A DNA stretch of 64,000 bases from Brevundimonas huaxiensis (GCF_014218725.1 NZ_JABBJE010000006.1:1-64000); one strand, 5' to 3'; positions 54,950 through 63,926 are shown, counted from the first letter of the stretch. Notes: generated by a model from the sequence alone, not told the origin. Made by a program: numbers and translations.

Positions 54950-56062
54950 ATGAACGACATGACCCAGGCCCAAGATCTGGCCACGCCACAGCAGATCGAC
55001 CAGGAAAACCCCCTCGGCGTCGACGGTTTCGAGTTCGTCGAATTCACCGGCCCCGAGCCCGAGGCGATGATTTCGCGCCTGGAGCTGATGGGCTTCACCC
55101 AGACGCACGTGAATCCCAAGACTGACGTGGTGCGCCTGAAACAGGGCGACATCAGCTTCCTGGTCCAACGCTCGCCCAAGGGTCAGGCCGCCGACTTCGC
55201 CAGGGATCACGGCCCGTCCGCCAACGGCATGGCCTTCCGCACCACCGACGCCAAGGCCGCCTATGAGGGCGCGCTGGCCCGCGGCGCCGTCGCCGCGACG
55301 GACGCCGCCGGCGGCGCGCTAGGCGACGACTACCCCTACATCCTGCAAGGCATTGGCGGCTCGCTGCTCTATGTCATCGACCAGTACGGCGACGCCGGCT
55401 CGCTCTATGACGCCTGGGACGAGATCGAAGGCTGGGAAGAGGCCGAGCGCAAGAACTCGATGGGCCTGGAGATCCTGGACCACCTGACCCACAACGTCCG
55501 TCGCGGCCAGATGCGCACCTGGTCGGGCTTCTACAACTCGATCTTCAACTTCGAAGAGCAGAAGTATTTCGACATCAAGGGCAAGGCGACGGGCCTGTTC
55601 TCCCAGGCCATGATCGCGCCCGACCGCGCCATCCGCATCCCGCTGAACGAAAGCCAGGACGAGAACTCCCAGATCGAGGAGTTCATTCGTCGCTACAACG
55701 GCGAAGGCATCCAGCACATCGCCCTGACGACCGAGAACATCTTCGAGACGGTCGAAGCGATGAAGGAACGCGGCGTCGCCTTCCAGGACACGATCGAAAC
55801 CTATTTCGAACTGATCGACAAACGCCTGCCCAACCATGGCGAGGACGTGGAGCGGATGCGCAAGAACCGCATCCTGATCGACGGGTCGGACGAGGAAGGC
55901 CTGCTGCTGCAGATCTTCACCCAGGACACTTTCGGCCCGATCTTCTTCGAGATCATCCAGCGCAAGGGCAACGAAGGCTTCGGCAACGGCAACTTCCAGG
56001 CTCTTTTCGACTCGATCGAACTGGACCAGATCCGTCGCGGCGTCATTAAGGTCGACGCCTGA
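54950..56062 (+). CDS. hppD: 4-hydroxyphenylpyruvate dioxygenase
   Basis: HppD converts 4-hydroxyphenylpyruvate to homogentisate in tyrosine degradation. The 370-residue protein has two vicinal oxygen-chelate domains. The three iron ligands are visible in LDHLTHNV (His), GIQHIALTT (His) and GPIFFEIIQRKG (Glu). GGGAGA precedes the start. A fumarylacetoacetase-type gene lies 2.2 kb downstream, but homogentisate dioxygenase (hmgA) is not in the window. Confidence 0.96.
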   Translation: MNDMTQAQDLATPQQIDQENPLGVDGFEFVEFTGPEPEAMISRLELMGFTQTHVNPKTDVVRLKQGDISFLVQRSPKGQAADFARDHGPSANGMAFRTTDAKAAYEGALARGAVAATDAAGGALGDDYPYILQGIGGSLLYVIDQYGDAGSLYDAWDEIEGWEEAERKNSMGLEILDHLTHNVRRGQMRTWSGFYNSIFNFEEQKYFDIKGKATGLFSQAMIAPDRAIRIPLNESQDENSQIEEFIRRYNGEGIQHIALTTENIFETVEAMKERGVAFQDTIETYFELIDKRLPNHGEDVERMRKNRILIDGSDEEGLLLQIFTQDTFGPIFFEIIQRKGNEGFGNGNFQALFDSIELDQIRRGVIKVDA

Positions 56063-56248
56063 ATGAAGATGCGGCCGCCGACCTGGCTGCCCTGGCTCGG
56101 CCCGGTCCTGGCGGCCGGCGCCGGGGCCCTGGCCGGCGAAGTCTGGCTGGGCGGCGGCTTCTGGATGGTCCTGATCGCAGCCCTCCTCTGCGGCTTCGCC
56201 CCCATCGTCGGCTATCAGGTGTGGAAAAGGCTGCACCACCGGGGGTGA
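56063..56248 (+). CDS. Small two-helix membrane protein behind hppD
   Basis: The 61-residue frame begins with ATG directly after the hppD TGA (TGAATG), so it would be translated by coupling. It has two hydrophobic segments (PWLGPVLAAGAGALAGEVWL and FWMVLIAALLCGFAPIVGYQV) and a basic tail KRLHHRG. Nothing identifies a function. The spacing and membrane pattern support a real gene. Confidence 0.6.
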   Translation: MKMRPPTWLPWLGPVLAAGAGALAGEVWLGGGFWMVLIAALLCGFAPIVGYQVWKRLHHRG

Positions 56249-56265
56249 GGCGGGCCAGACATCGG

Positions 56266-56288
56266 CCCTCTACGGGGAGGGGGTTTTT
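56266..56288 (+). terminator. Possible terminator of the hppD transcript
   Basis: CCCTC (56266-56270) pairs with GAGGG (56277-56281) and TTTTT follows at 56284-56288. The stem is short, so this is a moderate call. Confidence 0.45.
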
Positions 56289-56368
56289 ACTCCGAGTGCA
56301 CAGGCCTTTTGGTGGACAACTGCAAGAAAGTTTGGTCAGACTTCAGGCGCAACCTTGGATAGCTTCAG

Positions 56369-56566
56369 ATGACCCGCGATCCAGTCCTACTTGTCGCCTA
56401 CGCCACCCTTTCGCTCTGGACGCTGGCGACAATCATCGTGGCCTTGCTCGTCCATTATGGGAATAGCGGCGAACAATATCAGCCTTGGATTTTGCCCATG
56501 TGCTTATTGACCTCTAGCGGAGCGATGCTTGTGGACCGCTTGAAAAAGACGCGCAGCCGCCGCTGA
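56369..56566 (+). CDS. Small hypothetical two-helix membrane protein
   Basis: The 65-residue frame MTRDPVLLVAYATLSLW has two hydrophobic helices (about 6-29 and 38-54) and a basic end KKTRSRR. Composition is less GC-rich than the neighbours and no good ribosome site precedes it. Nothing named is recognised. The 263 bases that follow (56567-56829) hold no gene I can support. Confidence 0.45.
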   Translation: MTRDPVLLVAYATLSLWTLATIIVALLVHYGNSGEQYQPWILPMCLLTSSGAMLVDRLKKTRSRR

Positions 56567-56829
56567 GTCCCTCGGCCGATGAGGCCCGAGCGTGGTTGAT
56601 TAGCGCCTCATCCGTTTGTCCGTAAGCGGCCCTGCGGCACAGCAAGGCTCCGTCCCTCATATGCAAACATCCTATCGCCGCGAACCAACCCTCTGATCTT
56701 TCGGCATTTCCGATTTTCTTCGGCCAATCGACCTGACATGACCGAACGCGGCGTTACACTGCGACCGACCGGCGTCTCTGAGGAAAGTGCACCGATTGCA
56801 CTGCGTTTTCGGCGCGGAGGAGGTTCACG

Positions 56830-57882
56830 ATGCGCATCGCCTGTTCCGGATTGATTGCACTCTTTGCACTGTGTTTTTCCTCGGCCCACGCCCAGGACGT
56901 CGGGCCGCAGTGGTCGCTGGCGATCCACGGCGGGGCGGGCGTGATCGAGCGGTCCAGCCTGACGCCCGAGCAGGACGCGGCCTATCGCGCGGCGCTGCAA
57001 GGCGCGCTGGACGCCGGTTCCGCCGTGCTGGAAAGCGGCGGCTCGGCGCTGGATGCGGTCCAGGCCGCCGTTCAGCTCATGGAGGACGATCCCCTGTTCA
57101 ACGCCGGGCGCGGAGCGGTCTTCACCGCAGCCGGTCGTAACGAGCTGGACGCCGCCGTCATGAACGGCTCGGACCTGACCGCCGGGTCGGTCGCCGGCCT
57201 GACCACCACGCGTCACCCCGTCGCCGCCGCCCGCGCGGTGATGGAGCGGTCGCCCCACGTCATGCTGATCGGCTCCGGCGCCGACGCCTTCGCCGCCTCG
57301 GTCGGGCTGGAGCAGGTCGATCCGGGATTCTTCTTCACCGAGCGCCGCTGGCAGGGTCTGGTCAAGGCCCTGACCGAGGCTGGACAGCCGATCCCCGAGC
57401 GTCCCGCTGGCGCGCCTCTACCGGGCGCGCAGGCCGAAGTCGCCCCACCCCTGAACGAGAAGAAGTTCGGCACGGTCGGCGCCGTGGCGCTGGACAACCA
57501 AGGGCGCCTCGCCGCCGCCACCTCCACCGGCGGCATGACCGCCAAACGCTGGGGACGGGTCGGGGACGTGCCGATCATCGGCGCCGGCACCTACGCCTCC
57601 AACGCCGACGGCTGCGCGGTGTCCGCCACCGGCGACGGCGAATATTTCATTCGCGCCACCGTCGCCCGCGACATCTGCGCGCGGATTGCGGGAGGCGCGG
57701 CGACGCAGGCCGCGGGTCAGGCGGAGATCGCCGACGCCGATCGTCTGGGCGGCAAGGGCGGCGTCATCGTCATGGGCCTGGATGGCCGCCCGGCCTTCGC
57801 CATGTCCACATCGGGCATGTATCGCGGCGCGGTCTCCTCGACCGACCCCGCCCGCGTCGCCATCTACGCCGACGAACCCTGA
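56830..57882 (+). CDS. Isoaspartyl peptidase/L-asparaginase, exported
   Basis: The 350-residue Ntn-hydrolase precursor has a signal peptide (ending SSAHAQ) and the plant-type asparaginase fold: LAIHGGAGVIERS near 30, FNAGRGAVFTAAGRNELDAAVM near 95, and the self-cleavage site GTVGAVALDNQGRLAAATSTGGM near 215, where Thr becomes the N-terminal nucleophile. It splits isoaspartyl dipeptides and asparagine, here probably in the periplasm. GGAGGA precedes the start. Confidence 0.93.
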   Translation: MRIACSGLIALFALCFSSAHAQDVGPQWSLAIHGGAGVIERSSLTPEQDAAYRAALQGALDAGSAVLESGGSALDAVQAAVQLMEDDPLFNAGRGAVFTAAGRNELDAAVMNGSDLTAGSVAGLTTTRHPVAAARAVMERSPHVMLIGSGADAFAASVGLEQVDPGFFFTERRWQGLVKALTEAGQPIPERPAGAPLPGAQAEVAPPLNEKKFGTVGAVALDNQGRLAAATSTGGMTAKRWGRVGDVPIIGAGTYASNADGCAVSATGDGEYFIRATVARDICARIAGGAATQAAGQAEIADADRLGGKGGVIVMGLDGRPAFAMSTSGMYRGAVSSTDPARVAIYADEP

Positions 57883-57889
57883 GCGCCCG

Positions 57890-57914
57890 TTCAGACCAAT
57901 TAGACGAATTAGAC
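57890..57914 (-). repeat. 25-bp element of three 9-bp direct repeats, copy 2
   Basis: On the minus strand the sequence reads GTCTAATTC, GTCTAATTG, GTCTGAA, differing at one base from the copy at 7176-7200. It lies between the isoaspartyl peptidase stop and the next start, followed on the plus strand by CTCTTTTTCC. Confidence 0.6.
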
Positions 57915-57938
57915 TCTCTTTTTCCCAGACCGAGACCC

Positions 57939-58205
57939 ATGCCTGCATCCGATGACGAACTGACCGTGATGGCCAACGAGGAGTTGGACGCCGCCTGCGC
58001 CATGCCCTTCGTCGAGGTCAGGAAGATCACCCCCTGGGGCGACAGCTATGAGGGTTTCGCCCCCTCCGGCCGCACGGTCGAGGTCGAGCGCCGCTATCTG
58101 TGGGCCGTCGAGCCCGAGGGCGGCGTCATCGTCGAGGTCGAGGTCCGCGACCGCGCCGCCCGCACTGGAGCGGAAGCCCGCGCCCTGCTGACGGCCGCCG
58201 ACTGA
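57939..58205 (+). CDS. Small hypothetical soluble protein
   Basis: The 88-residue acidic protein has no membrane segment. Its middle (PFVEVRKITPWGDSYEGFAPSGRTVEVERRYLWAVEPEGGVIVEVEVRD) alternates as beta-strands. It is 43 bases upstream of the fumarylacetoacetase-type gene on the same strand and codon use matches the neighbours, so it is probably real. Function unknown. Confidence 0.65.
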   Translation: MPASDDELTVMANEELDAACAMPFVEVRKITPWGDSYEGFAPSGRTVEVERRYLWAVEPEGGVIVEVEVRDRAARTGAEARALLTAAD

Positions 58206-58248
58206 TTCCGCCGTTCCCAACATCGCAAATCCGGTCTAGGCCTTGATC

Positions 58249-59268
58249 ATGAAACTCGCCTCGCTCAAGCACGGCCGCGACGGCCGCCTCGTTGTCGTCT
58301 CTCAGGACCTGAACTGGTTCACCGACGCCTTCCTGATCGCCCCGACGCTGCAGGCGGCGCTGGATGACTGGGACCGTTGCGGGCCCCGCCTCGAGGCCTT
58401 GTCCGAAAGCCTGGAGCATGAGGCCGTGCCGCGCGGGCGCTTCCACGAGCGCGACGCCGCGTCGCCCCTGCCCCGCGCCTATCAGTGGGCGGACGGCTCG
58501 GCCTATGTGAACCACGTCGAACTGGTGCGGAAGGCGCGCGGCGCCGAAATGCCCGAGAGCTTCTGGACCGACCCGCTGATGTATCAGGGCGGCTCCGACA
58601 GCTTCCTGTCGCCGCGCGATCCGATCCCGCTGGCCGACGAAGCCTGGGGCTGCGACCTGGAGGCCGAGATCGTCGTGGTCGTCGGCGACGTGCCGCAGGG
58701 CGCGACGCGCGAACAGGCGCTCGACGCCATTCGCCTGATCGGCCTGGTCAACGACGTGAGCCTGCGCAACCTGATCCCGGCCGAACTGGCCAAGGGGTTC
58801 GGTTTCGTCCAGTCCAAGCCCGCCAGCGCCCTGTCGCCCGTTCTGGTCACGCCCGCCGCGCTGGGCGACCGATGGAAGGACGGCAAGCTGCACGGCGCCC
58901 TTTCGGTGCAACTGAACGGCCGGGACTTCGGCAAGGCCGACGCCGGCGTCGACATGACCTTCGACTTCGGAACCCTGATCGCCCATCTGGCCAAGACCCG
59001 GGCGCTGGGCGCCGGGACCATCATCGGTTCGGGCACGGTGTCGAACAAGGACGCCGACGGCGGCCCCGGCAAGCCGGTCTCGGAAGGCGGCCTGGGCTAT
59101 TCCTGCATCGCCGAGGTCCGCACCGTCGAGACGATCCTACGCGGCGCCGCCGAGACGCCCTTCCTGAAACACGGCGACACGGTGCGGATCGAAATGCTGG
59201 ACGACCGTCATCATTCGATCTTCGGCGCCATCGAACAGACGGTCACGCCGCTATCCAGCGCGGATTGA
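58249..59268 (+). CDS. Fumarylacetoacetate hydrolase family protein
   Basis: I start at MKLASLKHGRDGRLVVVSQDLNWF (58249; a TTG lies two codons earlier). The 339-residue protein has the FAH fold with metal-binding acids in WGCDLEAEIVVVVGDV near 135, LIGLVNDVSLRNLIP near 165, and GTIIGSGTVSNKD near 260. It is of the bacterial single-domain type that carries out the last step of tyrosine/homogentisate degradation (fumarylacetoacetate to fumarate and acetoacetate). The nearby hppD supports this; hmgA and maiA are not adjacent. Confidence 0.87.
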   Translation: MKLASLKHGRDGRLVVVSQDLNWFTDAFLIAPTLQAALDDWDRCGPRLEALSESLEHEAVPRGRFHERDAASPLPRAYQWADGSAYVNHVELVRKARGAEMPESFWTDPLMYQGGSDSFLSPRDPIPLADEAWGCDLEAEIVVVVGDVPQGATREQALDAIRLIGLVNDVSLRNLIPAELAKGFGFVQSKPASALSPVLVTPAALGDRWKDGKLHGALSVQLNGRDFGKADAGVDMTFDFGTLIAHLAKTRALGAGTIIGSGTVSNKDADGGPGKPVSEGGLGYSCIAEVRTVETILRGAAETPFLKHGDTVRIEMLDDRHHSIFGAIEQTVTPLSSAD

Positions 59269-59331
59269 CGCCGCTAGGGTGCCGACAGCGGCCTCGGGGG
59301 AGGCCGCATCCTGTCTTTGGGGAGAGACGAC

Positions 59332-59868
59332 GTGCCGCCTGAAAAACTGATCCCGCTGCTCACGATCCCGATCATGCTGGTGGTCGTGCTGCTGAAGAAC
59401 CGCAGGAAGCGCGTGCTGAAGCCGCAGCTGCTATGGGTCATGCCGGCCATCGTCCTGCCGCTGATCAGCCTGGGCATCTGGGGGTCGGCGCAGAACCCGA
59501 ACATGGCCCATGCGCCGTTCGGCCCCGACGCCTGGGCGGTGCTGGCCATCGGCGGCCTCCTGGGCGGCGTCGCCGGCTGGTATCGCGGCAAGACCGTCAC
59601 CATCGAAAAAGAGCCGGACGGCTCCCTCATGGCCCAGGCCTCGCCGCTGGGGCTTATCCTGCTGGTCGTGCTGTTCGCCGGTCGGTCGCTGCTGCGCGAC
59701 CTGATCGAAAGCCACGCCGCCGCCTGGCATCTGAACGCCCTGGCCGTCACCGACGCCTTCCTGGTCTTCGCCATGGGCCTGATCGTCATGCAGCGCGTCG
59801 AAATGTTTATCCGCGCCCGCCGCATCCAGTCCGGCGGCACGGACAGCCATATGGAGGTCGTCGCATGA
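59332..59868 (+). CDS. Integral membrane protein, CcdC/DUF1453-like
   Basis: A GTG start with GGGGAGAGA upstream opens a roughly 178-residue protein of five membrane helices. The centre GGLLGGVAGWYRGKTVTIEKEPDGSLMAQASPLGLILLVVLF resembles CcdC/DUF1453 proteins, where a short acidic hairpin follows the RG motif. Function unknown. It overlaps the following gene by four bases (ATGA). Confidence 0.68.
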   Translation: MPPEKLIPLLTIPIMLVVVLLKNRRKRVLKPQLLWVMPAIVLPLISLGIWGSAQNPNMAHAPFGPDAWAVLAIGGLLGGVAGWYRGKTVTIEKEPDGSLMAQASPLGLILLVVLFAGRSLLRDLIESHAAAWHLNALAVTDAFLVFAMGLIVMQRVEMFIRARRIQSGGTDSHMEVVA

Positions 59869-60650
59869 AGAACGCCGTAGTCGCTCTCGCTGTCGCCTTG
59901 TCGGCCGGCTCAGCCGTCTCGCAGGATGTGCCGAACACCGGCGAAGACTGGGATCTGGTTAAGGACGCCCGAAAGAAGTCCACGATCGCATACGTCACGA
60001 CCACACCGGGGCTGTCGATCGCGACCCGCTGCATGGACGGCGCCTATTCGGCGCTGCTGGTCGGATTGCCGGAAGTGACCCGGCGGACAAAAACGCGCCC
60101 GATCACGATCATTTTCCGCGACGAAGAGGCCAAGGAATGGCGCTGGAACGTCACGACAGACCGAACGGGCGCCGTCGCCGATTTCCCTGCGCCCTTTGCG
60201 CGCGAACTTCGCCAGGGCGGGCGTATTCAGATCATCGTGCCCGATGGCGGCGGGGCGGGCAGAAATCTCCGCTACGACCTGGAGCTGCCGGCGTCCGGTT
60301 CGGCGATCGATGAAACCCTGACGGCATGCGGCCGCCCGCTTGTTGACCCTCGCGACCAGGAACTCGACGCCATCTCCGAGGAAGGTCTGCAGGTTGGAAT
60401 GCGATGGGCGCGCCAGATTCGTCCGCGCTATCCCTCCACCAACTATTCAGAAGGTTTCGCCGTCGCCACATGCGTCGCCCAGCCTGACGGCCGCCTGCGC
60501 GACTGCGTCATCGAAACCGAACATCCCGGCGACGGTCGTTTCGGCGAAGCGGTGCTCAAGGCGGCCCGCGACGCTACCGTCGCTTACGACGGCGACCAAC
60601 CGACCGCGCCCCGCATGATGGCCTTCCGCGTCAACTTCATCATGCAGTGA
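59865..60650 (+). CDS. Exported protein with TonB-like C-terminal domain
   Basis: The start MKNAVVALAVALSAGSAVSQ at 59865 follows GGAGG. The 261-residue protein has a cleaved signal peptide instead of a TonB membrane anchor, and no proline-rich stalk. The C-terminal part (ARQIRPRYPSTNYSEGFAVATCVAQPDGRLRDCVIETEHPGDGRFGEAVLKAAR) is a TonB C-terminal domain with a Cys pair. It is coupled to the CcdC-like gene. It probably does not energise receptors by itself because the anchor is missing. Confidence 0.72.
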   Translation: MKNAVVALAVALSAGSAVSQDVPNTGEDWDLVKDARKKSTIAYVTTTPGLSIATRCMDGAYSALLVGLPEVTRRTKTRPITIIFRDEEAKEWRWNVTTDRTGAVADFPAPFARELRQGGRIQIIVPDGGGAGRNLRYDLELPASGSAIDETLTACGRPLVDPRDQELDAISEEGLQVGMRWARQIRPRYPSTNYSEGFAVATCVAQPDGRLRDCVIETEHPGDGRFGEAVLKAARDATVAYDGDQPTAPRMMAFRVNFIMQ

Positions 60651-60703
60651 CACAAAGGCTGGACCCGCCTTATCCCTCTGTGGCATGAGGCGGTCCTTCC
60701 GCT

Positions 60704-60788
60704 GCGGGCGTGGTGGAATTGGTAGACGCGCTGGACTCAAAATCCAGTTCCGAAAGGAGTGCCGGTTCGACCCCGGCCGCCCGCACCA
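60704..60788 (+). tRNA. tRNA-Leu (anticodon CAA)
   Basis: The cloverleaf has acceptor stem GCGGGCG/CGCCCGC, an anticodon stem CTGGA/TCCAG with loop CTCAAAA (anticodon CAA), a long class II variable arm (TTCCGAAAGGAGT), and a T arm GCCGG/CCGGC with loop TTCGACC. The CCA end is encoded. It lies 53 bases after the TonB-like gene. Confidence 0.96.
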
Positions 60789-60800
60789 TTCTTCTTCGGT

Positions 60801-61652
60801 TCAGCCCAGCTGCCGGTGGAAGAAGTCCGTCACATCGGCCAGCACCGTCGCCTTCTTGCGGAACAGGGGCGAGAAGGTCGCGATCAGGTCGGCGTGGTCC
60901 AGACCTGGATAAAGCTTGGCCTCCGAGCGCCCGCCAACCGCGCGCATCCGCTCGTCCAGAATGACCGTGTCCTCGTCGTGGACCACCGTGTCGGCCGTGC
61001 CGTGGCCCAGCCAGATCGGCGGGGCGTCACGGCGCACGAAGGTCACGGGCTGGGTCAGGGTCGGATCGGGCGCACGGCCGAAGGCGTTCTGCGACGCCGC
61101 CACGTCGAACGGCAGGAAGTCGTAGGGGCCCGCGAGACCCGCGGCCGCCTTGATCAGATCGGGCCGGCCGACGGCGGCCATATAGCGTCGGTCCAGAGCG
61201 ATCATCATCGCCAGATGCGCGCCCGCCGAATGGCCCAGCACGCCAAGCCGCGCCGGATCGCCGCCATATTGACCGACCACCTCGGCCGCCTTGGCCGTGG
61301 CGGCGGCGGCGTCCTCGATGAAGGCCGGGAAGACGACCTGGGGAACGATGCGGTAGTCCGGCAGGGCGACCACGAACCCGCGCGCCGCCAAAGCTTGCGC
61401 CGCCCAGCCATACTGGCTGCGCGAGCCCGAATCCCAGCCGCCGCCATAGAAGAAGACCAGGGTCGGATAGGGGCCGGGCGCCGTCGGCGCATAGAGATCC
61501 ATCTGCTGGCGCGGATCGTCGCCATAGGGGATGTCGCGCGCGACGCGGCGCACCCCGCCATCCCTCGGTCCCAGGGTGTTCAGCAGGCTCAGCGGCGAGC
61601 AAGCGGCGGCGAGAAGCCCAAGGGCAGGCGCGAACAGTCCACGGCGTGTCAT
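60801..61652 (-). CDS. Lipoprotein alpha/beta hydrolase (carboxylesterase type)
   Basis: I start at MTRRGLFAPALGLLAAACS (61652), which has a lipobox LAAAC. The roughly 283-residue protein has an oxyanion loop FFYGGGWDSG, nucleophile motif GHSAGAH near 140, a catalytic Asp in GTADTVVHDED near 225 and His in GLDHADLI near 255. It resembles the BD-FAE/hormone-sensitive-lipase-like esterases. The substrate is unknown. Its 3' end lies 12 bases from tRNA-Leu, convergent. Confidence 0.85.
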   Translation of the reverse strand: MTRRGLFAPALGLLAAACSPLSLLNTLGPRDGGVRRVARDIPYGDDPRQQMDLYAPTAPGPYPTLVFFYGGGWDSGSRSQYGWAAQALAARGFVVALPDYRIVPQVVFPAFIEDAAAATAKAAEVVGQYGGDPARLGVLGHSAGAHLAMMIALDRRYMAAVGRPDLIKAAAGLAGPYDFLPFDVAASQNAFGRAPDPTLTQPVTFVRRDAPPIWLGHGTADTVVHDEDTVILDERMRAVGGRSEAKLYPGLDHADLIATFSPLFRKKATVLADVTDFFHRQLG

Positions 61653-61713
61653 GCGAAAGGCTCCATCACCCACAATACGCTCGGATCGCCGGATCGGTCG
61701 TCGTCATCAACGA

Positions 61714-63759
61714 TCAGCGGGCGTTGGCGATCAGCCGGCCGCAGTCGGCGTCCTCGGCCAGCCCCGGATCGACGAAGGCGAACAGGGCCGTCACCGGCGC
61801 CACCACCGCGCCCAGCAGGCCCGCCAGACCGCCCTGCGACACGACCGAACCGACATCGACCCCAACCTTGGGTGCGGTCAGCGGGCCGGACACGGTGATC
61901 GGCGCCCACAGGCGCAACAGTCGCGGCTTCTTGGATTCCCCCTCGATCCGCAGGTTCATCGTTTCGGCGCCCAGGTTGATGCTGCCCTTGCCCTGGGCCA
62001 GCACCACATCGGTGTCGATGACGAAGGTGCGGGCGGTCGCCGTGCCGCCGCTGACGTTGAAATCGGCGACGGCGCAGCGGATCTGGCTTTCGGCCTGGTC
62101 GCCGCTCAACAGCTTCAGCAGGCCCGCGCTGGCGTTGATGCCCAGCAGTTCGGCGAAGGCCGCCCGCATCTTGCCGTTCGGCACCACCAGGCTGAGCGAG
62201 CCTTTCGACGCGGCGGCGAAATCATGAATCGAGGCGCCCGGTCCCTCCAGCTTGGCCCGGCCCAGCGCCCTTCCCGTGACGGGCGCCGAGCCGTTGCGGG
62301 CCGGGATGATGGACTCCAGCGGATAGCCCGCCAGACGCAGATCGACGGTGCTGTAGGGGGTGTCCTTGGTCGCATCGATCCGCGCCGTGCCGTTCAGCGC
62401 GCCGCGATTGAAGTCAAAGCTGATCGGGTCCAGCTTCAGGATGCCGTCCTTCAGGTCGGCGCCCAGGTTCACCTGACGCACGTCGAAGGCGTTCGCCTTC
62501 ACCGATCCGGCCCGATAGGACAGGGTGCCGTCCATGGTCTGCAGCCGTTCGGTCTGCAGCTTGGCGTCCGGCAGCAGCTTGCCGCCGACCACGACCGGCG
62601 CCTCGGTGTCGGTGCCCGCCGCATTGGTCCGGGTCGGCGCGCCCAGGACAGCGGCCAGGTCGTCGATGTCCAGGCGACGCGAGGTTAGGTCGGCGTCCAC
62701 GCGCAGCCGCTGGCCCGACTGGACCTTCACCTCGCCCGACAGATCGGACGCGCCGACGCGTCCGTCGAAATCCTTGAAGGTCCAGATCCGCCGATCACGA
62801 TTCAGCGCGCCCGACAGCCGGTACGGCGGCGTATTGGGCAGGGCGACGCCGGTCAGCAGATAGAGGTCTGACATATTGCGGCCCTGGATCGTCATGGTCG
62901 CATCAAACCGCCCCAGATCGAACGGTCGAGTAATCGCCCCCTTGGCGACCAGGGACGAGTCCGCGCCGGTCACATCCGCCTCGAACCGATAGGGACGGAC
63001 GCGCCGGATGTTGATGAAGGGACCGCCCTCGATCCTGACGGTCATGGGCGCGCCGCGGACATCGCCGCGCCCGTCCAGCACGAAACCGGCCTGGCCGCTG
63101 GACGCCTCGCGCGCATTGACCGCCGCCTCCAGCGTCAGTCCGCGCCGCTGTTCCTCAAAGGTCAGCTGGCCGTCCTTGATGACCAGTTGCTGGATGACCG
63201 GCAGGTTCAGCCCTTCGCCGTCATCGGGCTTGTTGGGATTCAACTGCCAGCTCTTGCGACCGTCCTTGGTGGAGATCAGCACGACCCGGGGCCGGGTGAA
63301 GCTCAGCAGGGGCATCTCCACCTGACCGGCCAGCAGCTTTCTCAGCCGAACCGAGGCCTGGACCTCATCGACGTCGGCCGTGTCGCGATCGCGCGCCCAG
63401 TCGGGGCCGCCGATTTTCAGCCCCCGCACCACGGCGGACGGCGTCCAGCTGAACAGATTGACGTCCAGATCGCCGGTCAAAGCGATTTCGCGATCGTATT
63501 TGACGGAGGCCCAGCGGCCGATGGGTCCGCGCAGCATGTTCCAGTCGAACAGGGCCAGGAAAAGAACCACGGCCGCCACGACGACCAAGACCACGCCCGC
63601 CGCCCATTTTTCCGCCGCCCCCGGCCGCCGGGCCGCCGCATAGACAGGATCGTTGTCGCGCACCCAGTCGCGCCAGGTGCGCAAACGCGCCCCGGCCGGC
63701 GCCCATGCCCGCTGATTCAGGTCGGCCCGAAAAGTGCGCCAATTCCGTGGGTTCGACAA
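61714..63759 (-). CDS. AsmA-family envelope protein, TTG start
   Basis: A TTG at 63759 with GGAGACGAG upstream starts a 681-residue protein. It has a cytoplasmic N-terminus of about 50 residues, one membrane helix (WAAGVVLVVVAAVVLFLALF), then the AsmA N-domain (GRWASVKYDREIALTGDLDVNLFSWTPSAVV) and long repeating beta-rich groove, ending in the AsmA C-terminal domain (FVIDTDVVLAQGKGSINLGAETMNLRIEG). AsmA/TamB/YhdP proteins bridge the periplasm in lipid transport and outer-membrane biogenesis; direct evidence here is homology only. Confidence 0.88.
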   Translation of the reverse strand: MSNPRNWRTFRADLNQRAWAPAGARLRTWRDWVRDNDPVYAAARRPGAAEKWAAGVVLVVVAAVVLFLALFDWNMLRGPIGRWASVKYDREIALTGDLDVNLFSWTPSAVVRGLKIGGPDWARDRDTADVDEVQASVRLRKLLAGQVEMPLLSFTRPRVVLISTKDGRKSWQLNPNKPDDGEGLNLPVIQQLVIKDGQLTFEEQRRGLTLEAAVNAREASSGQAGFVLDGRGDVRGAPMTVRIEGGPFINIRRVRPYRFEADVTGADSSLVAKGAITRPFDLGRFDATMTIQGRNMSDLYLLTGVALPNTPPYRLSGALNRDRRIWTFKDFDGRVGASDLSGEVKVQSGQRLRVDADLTSRRLDIDDLAAVLGAPTRTNAAGTDTEAPVVVGGKLLPDAKLQTERLQTMDGTLSYRAGSVKANAFDVRQVNLGADLKDGILKLDPISFDFNRGALNGTARIDATKDTPYSTVDLRLAGYPLESIIPARNGSAPVTGRALGRAKLEGPGASIHDFAAASKGSLSLVVPNGKMRAAFAELLGINASAGLLKLLSGDQAESQIRCAVADFNVSGGTATARTFVIDTDVVLAQGKGSINLGAETMNLRIEGESKKPRLLRLWAPITVSGPLTAPKVGVDVGSVVSQGGLAGLLGAVVAPVTALFAFVDPGLAEDADCGRLIANAR

Positions 63760-63831
63760 TCGCTCGTCTCCGTCAGCCAGAGGAAACGCACCAGCTTCGG
63801 TTTGGCGCCGCAGGGTCAGCTTGTCGTCGAT

Positions 63832-63855
63832 TTGACGCGAAGTTGTCGCATAATC
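63832..63855 (+). promoter_or_regulatory. Possible promoter of the right-edge gene
   Basis: TTGACGC (63832-63838), nine bases, then GCATAATC (63848-63855) resembles the Caulobacter housekeeping pattern, with spacing one base short. The start of transcription would be near 63862, 65 bases before the ATG at 63927. Confidence 0.4.
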
Positions 63856-63884
63856 TTTACAAATCTCAGGATTGGCGCATAATT
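63843..63884 (+). repeat. Two direct repeats upstream of the right-edge gene
   Basis: TTGTCGCATAATC (63843-63855) recurs as TTGGCGCATAATTC (63872-63885), start to start 29 bases. The first overlaps the possible -10 element. They could be operator half-sites, but nothing shows which protein would bind. Confidence 0.35.
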
Positions 63885-63926
63885 CGTCAGAGTCCTGATC
63901 TTAATGCAGGCCGTGGAGGACTGCCG

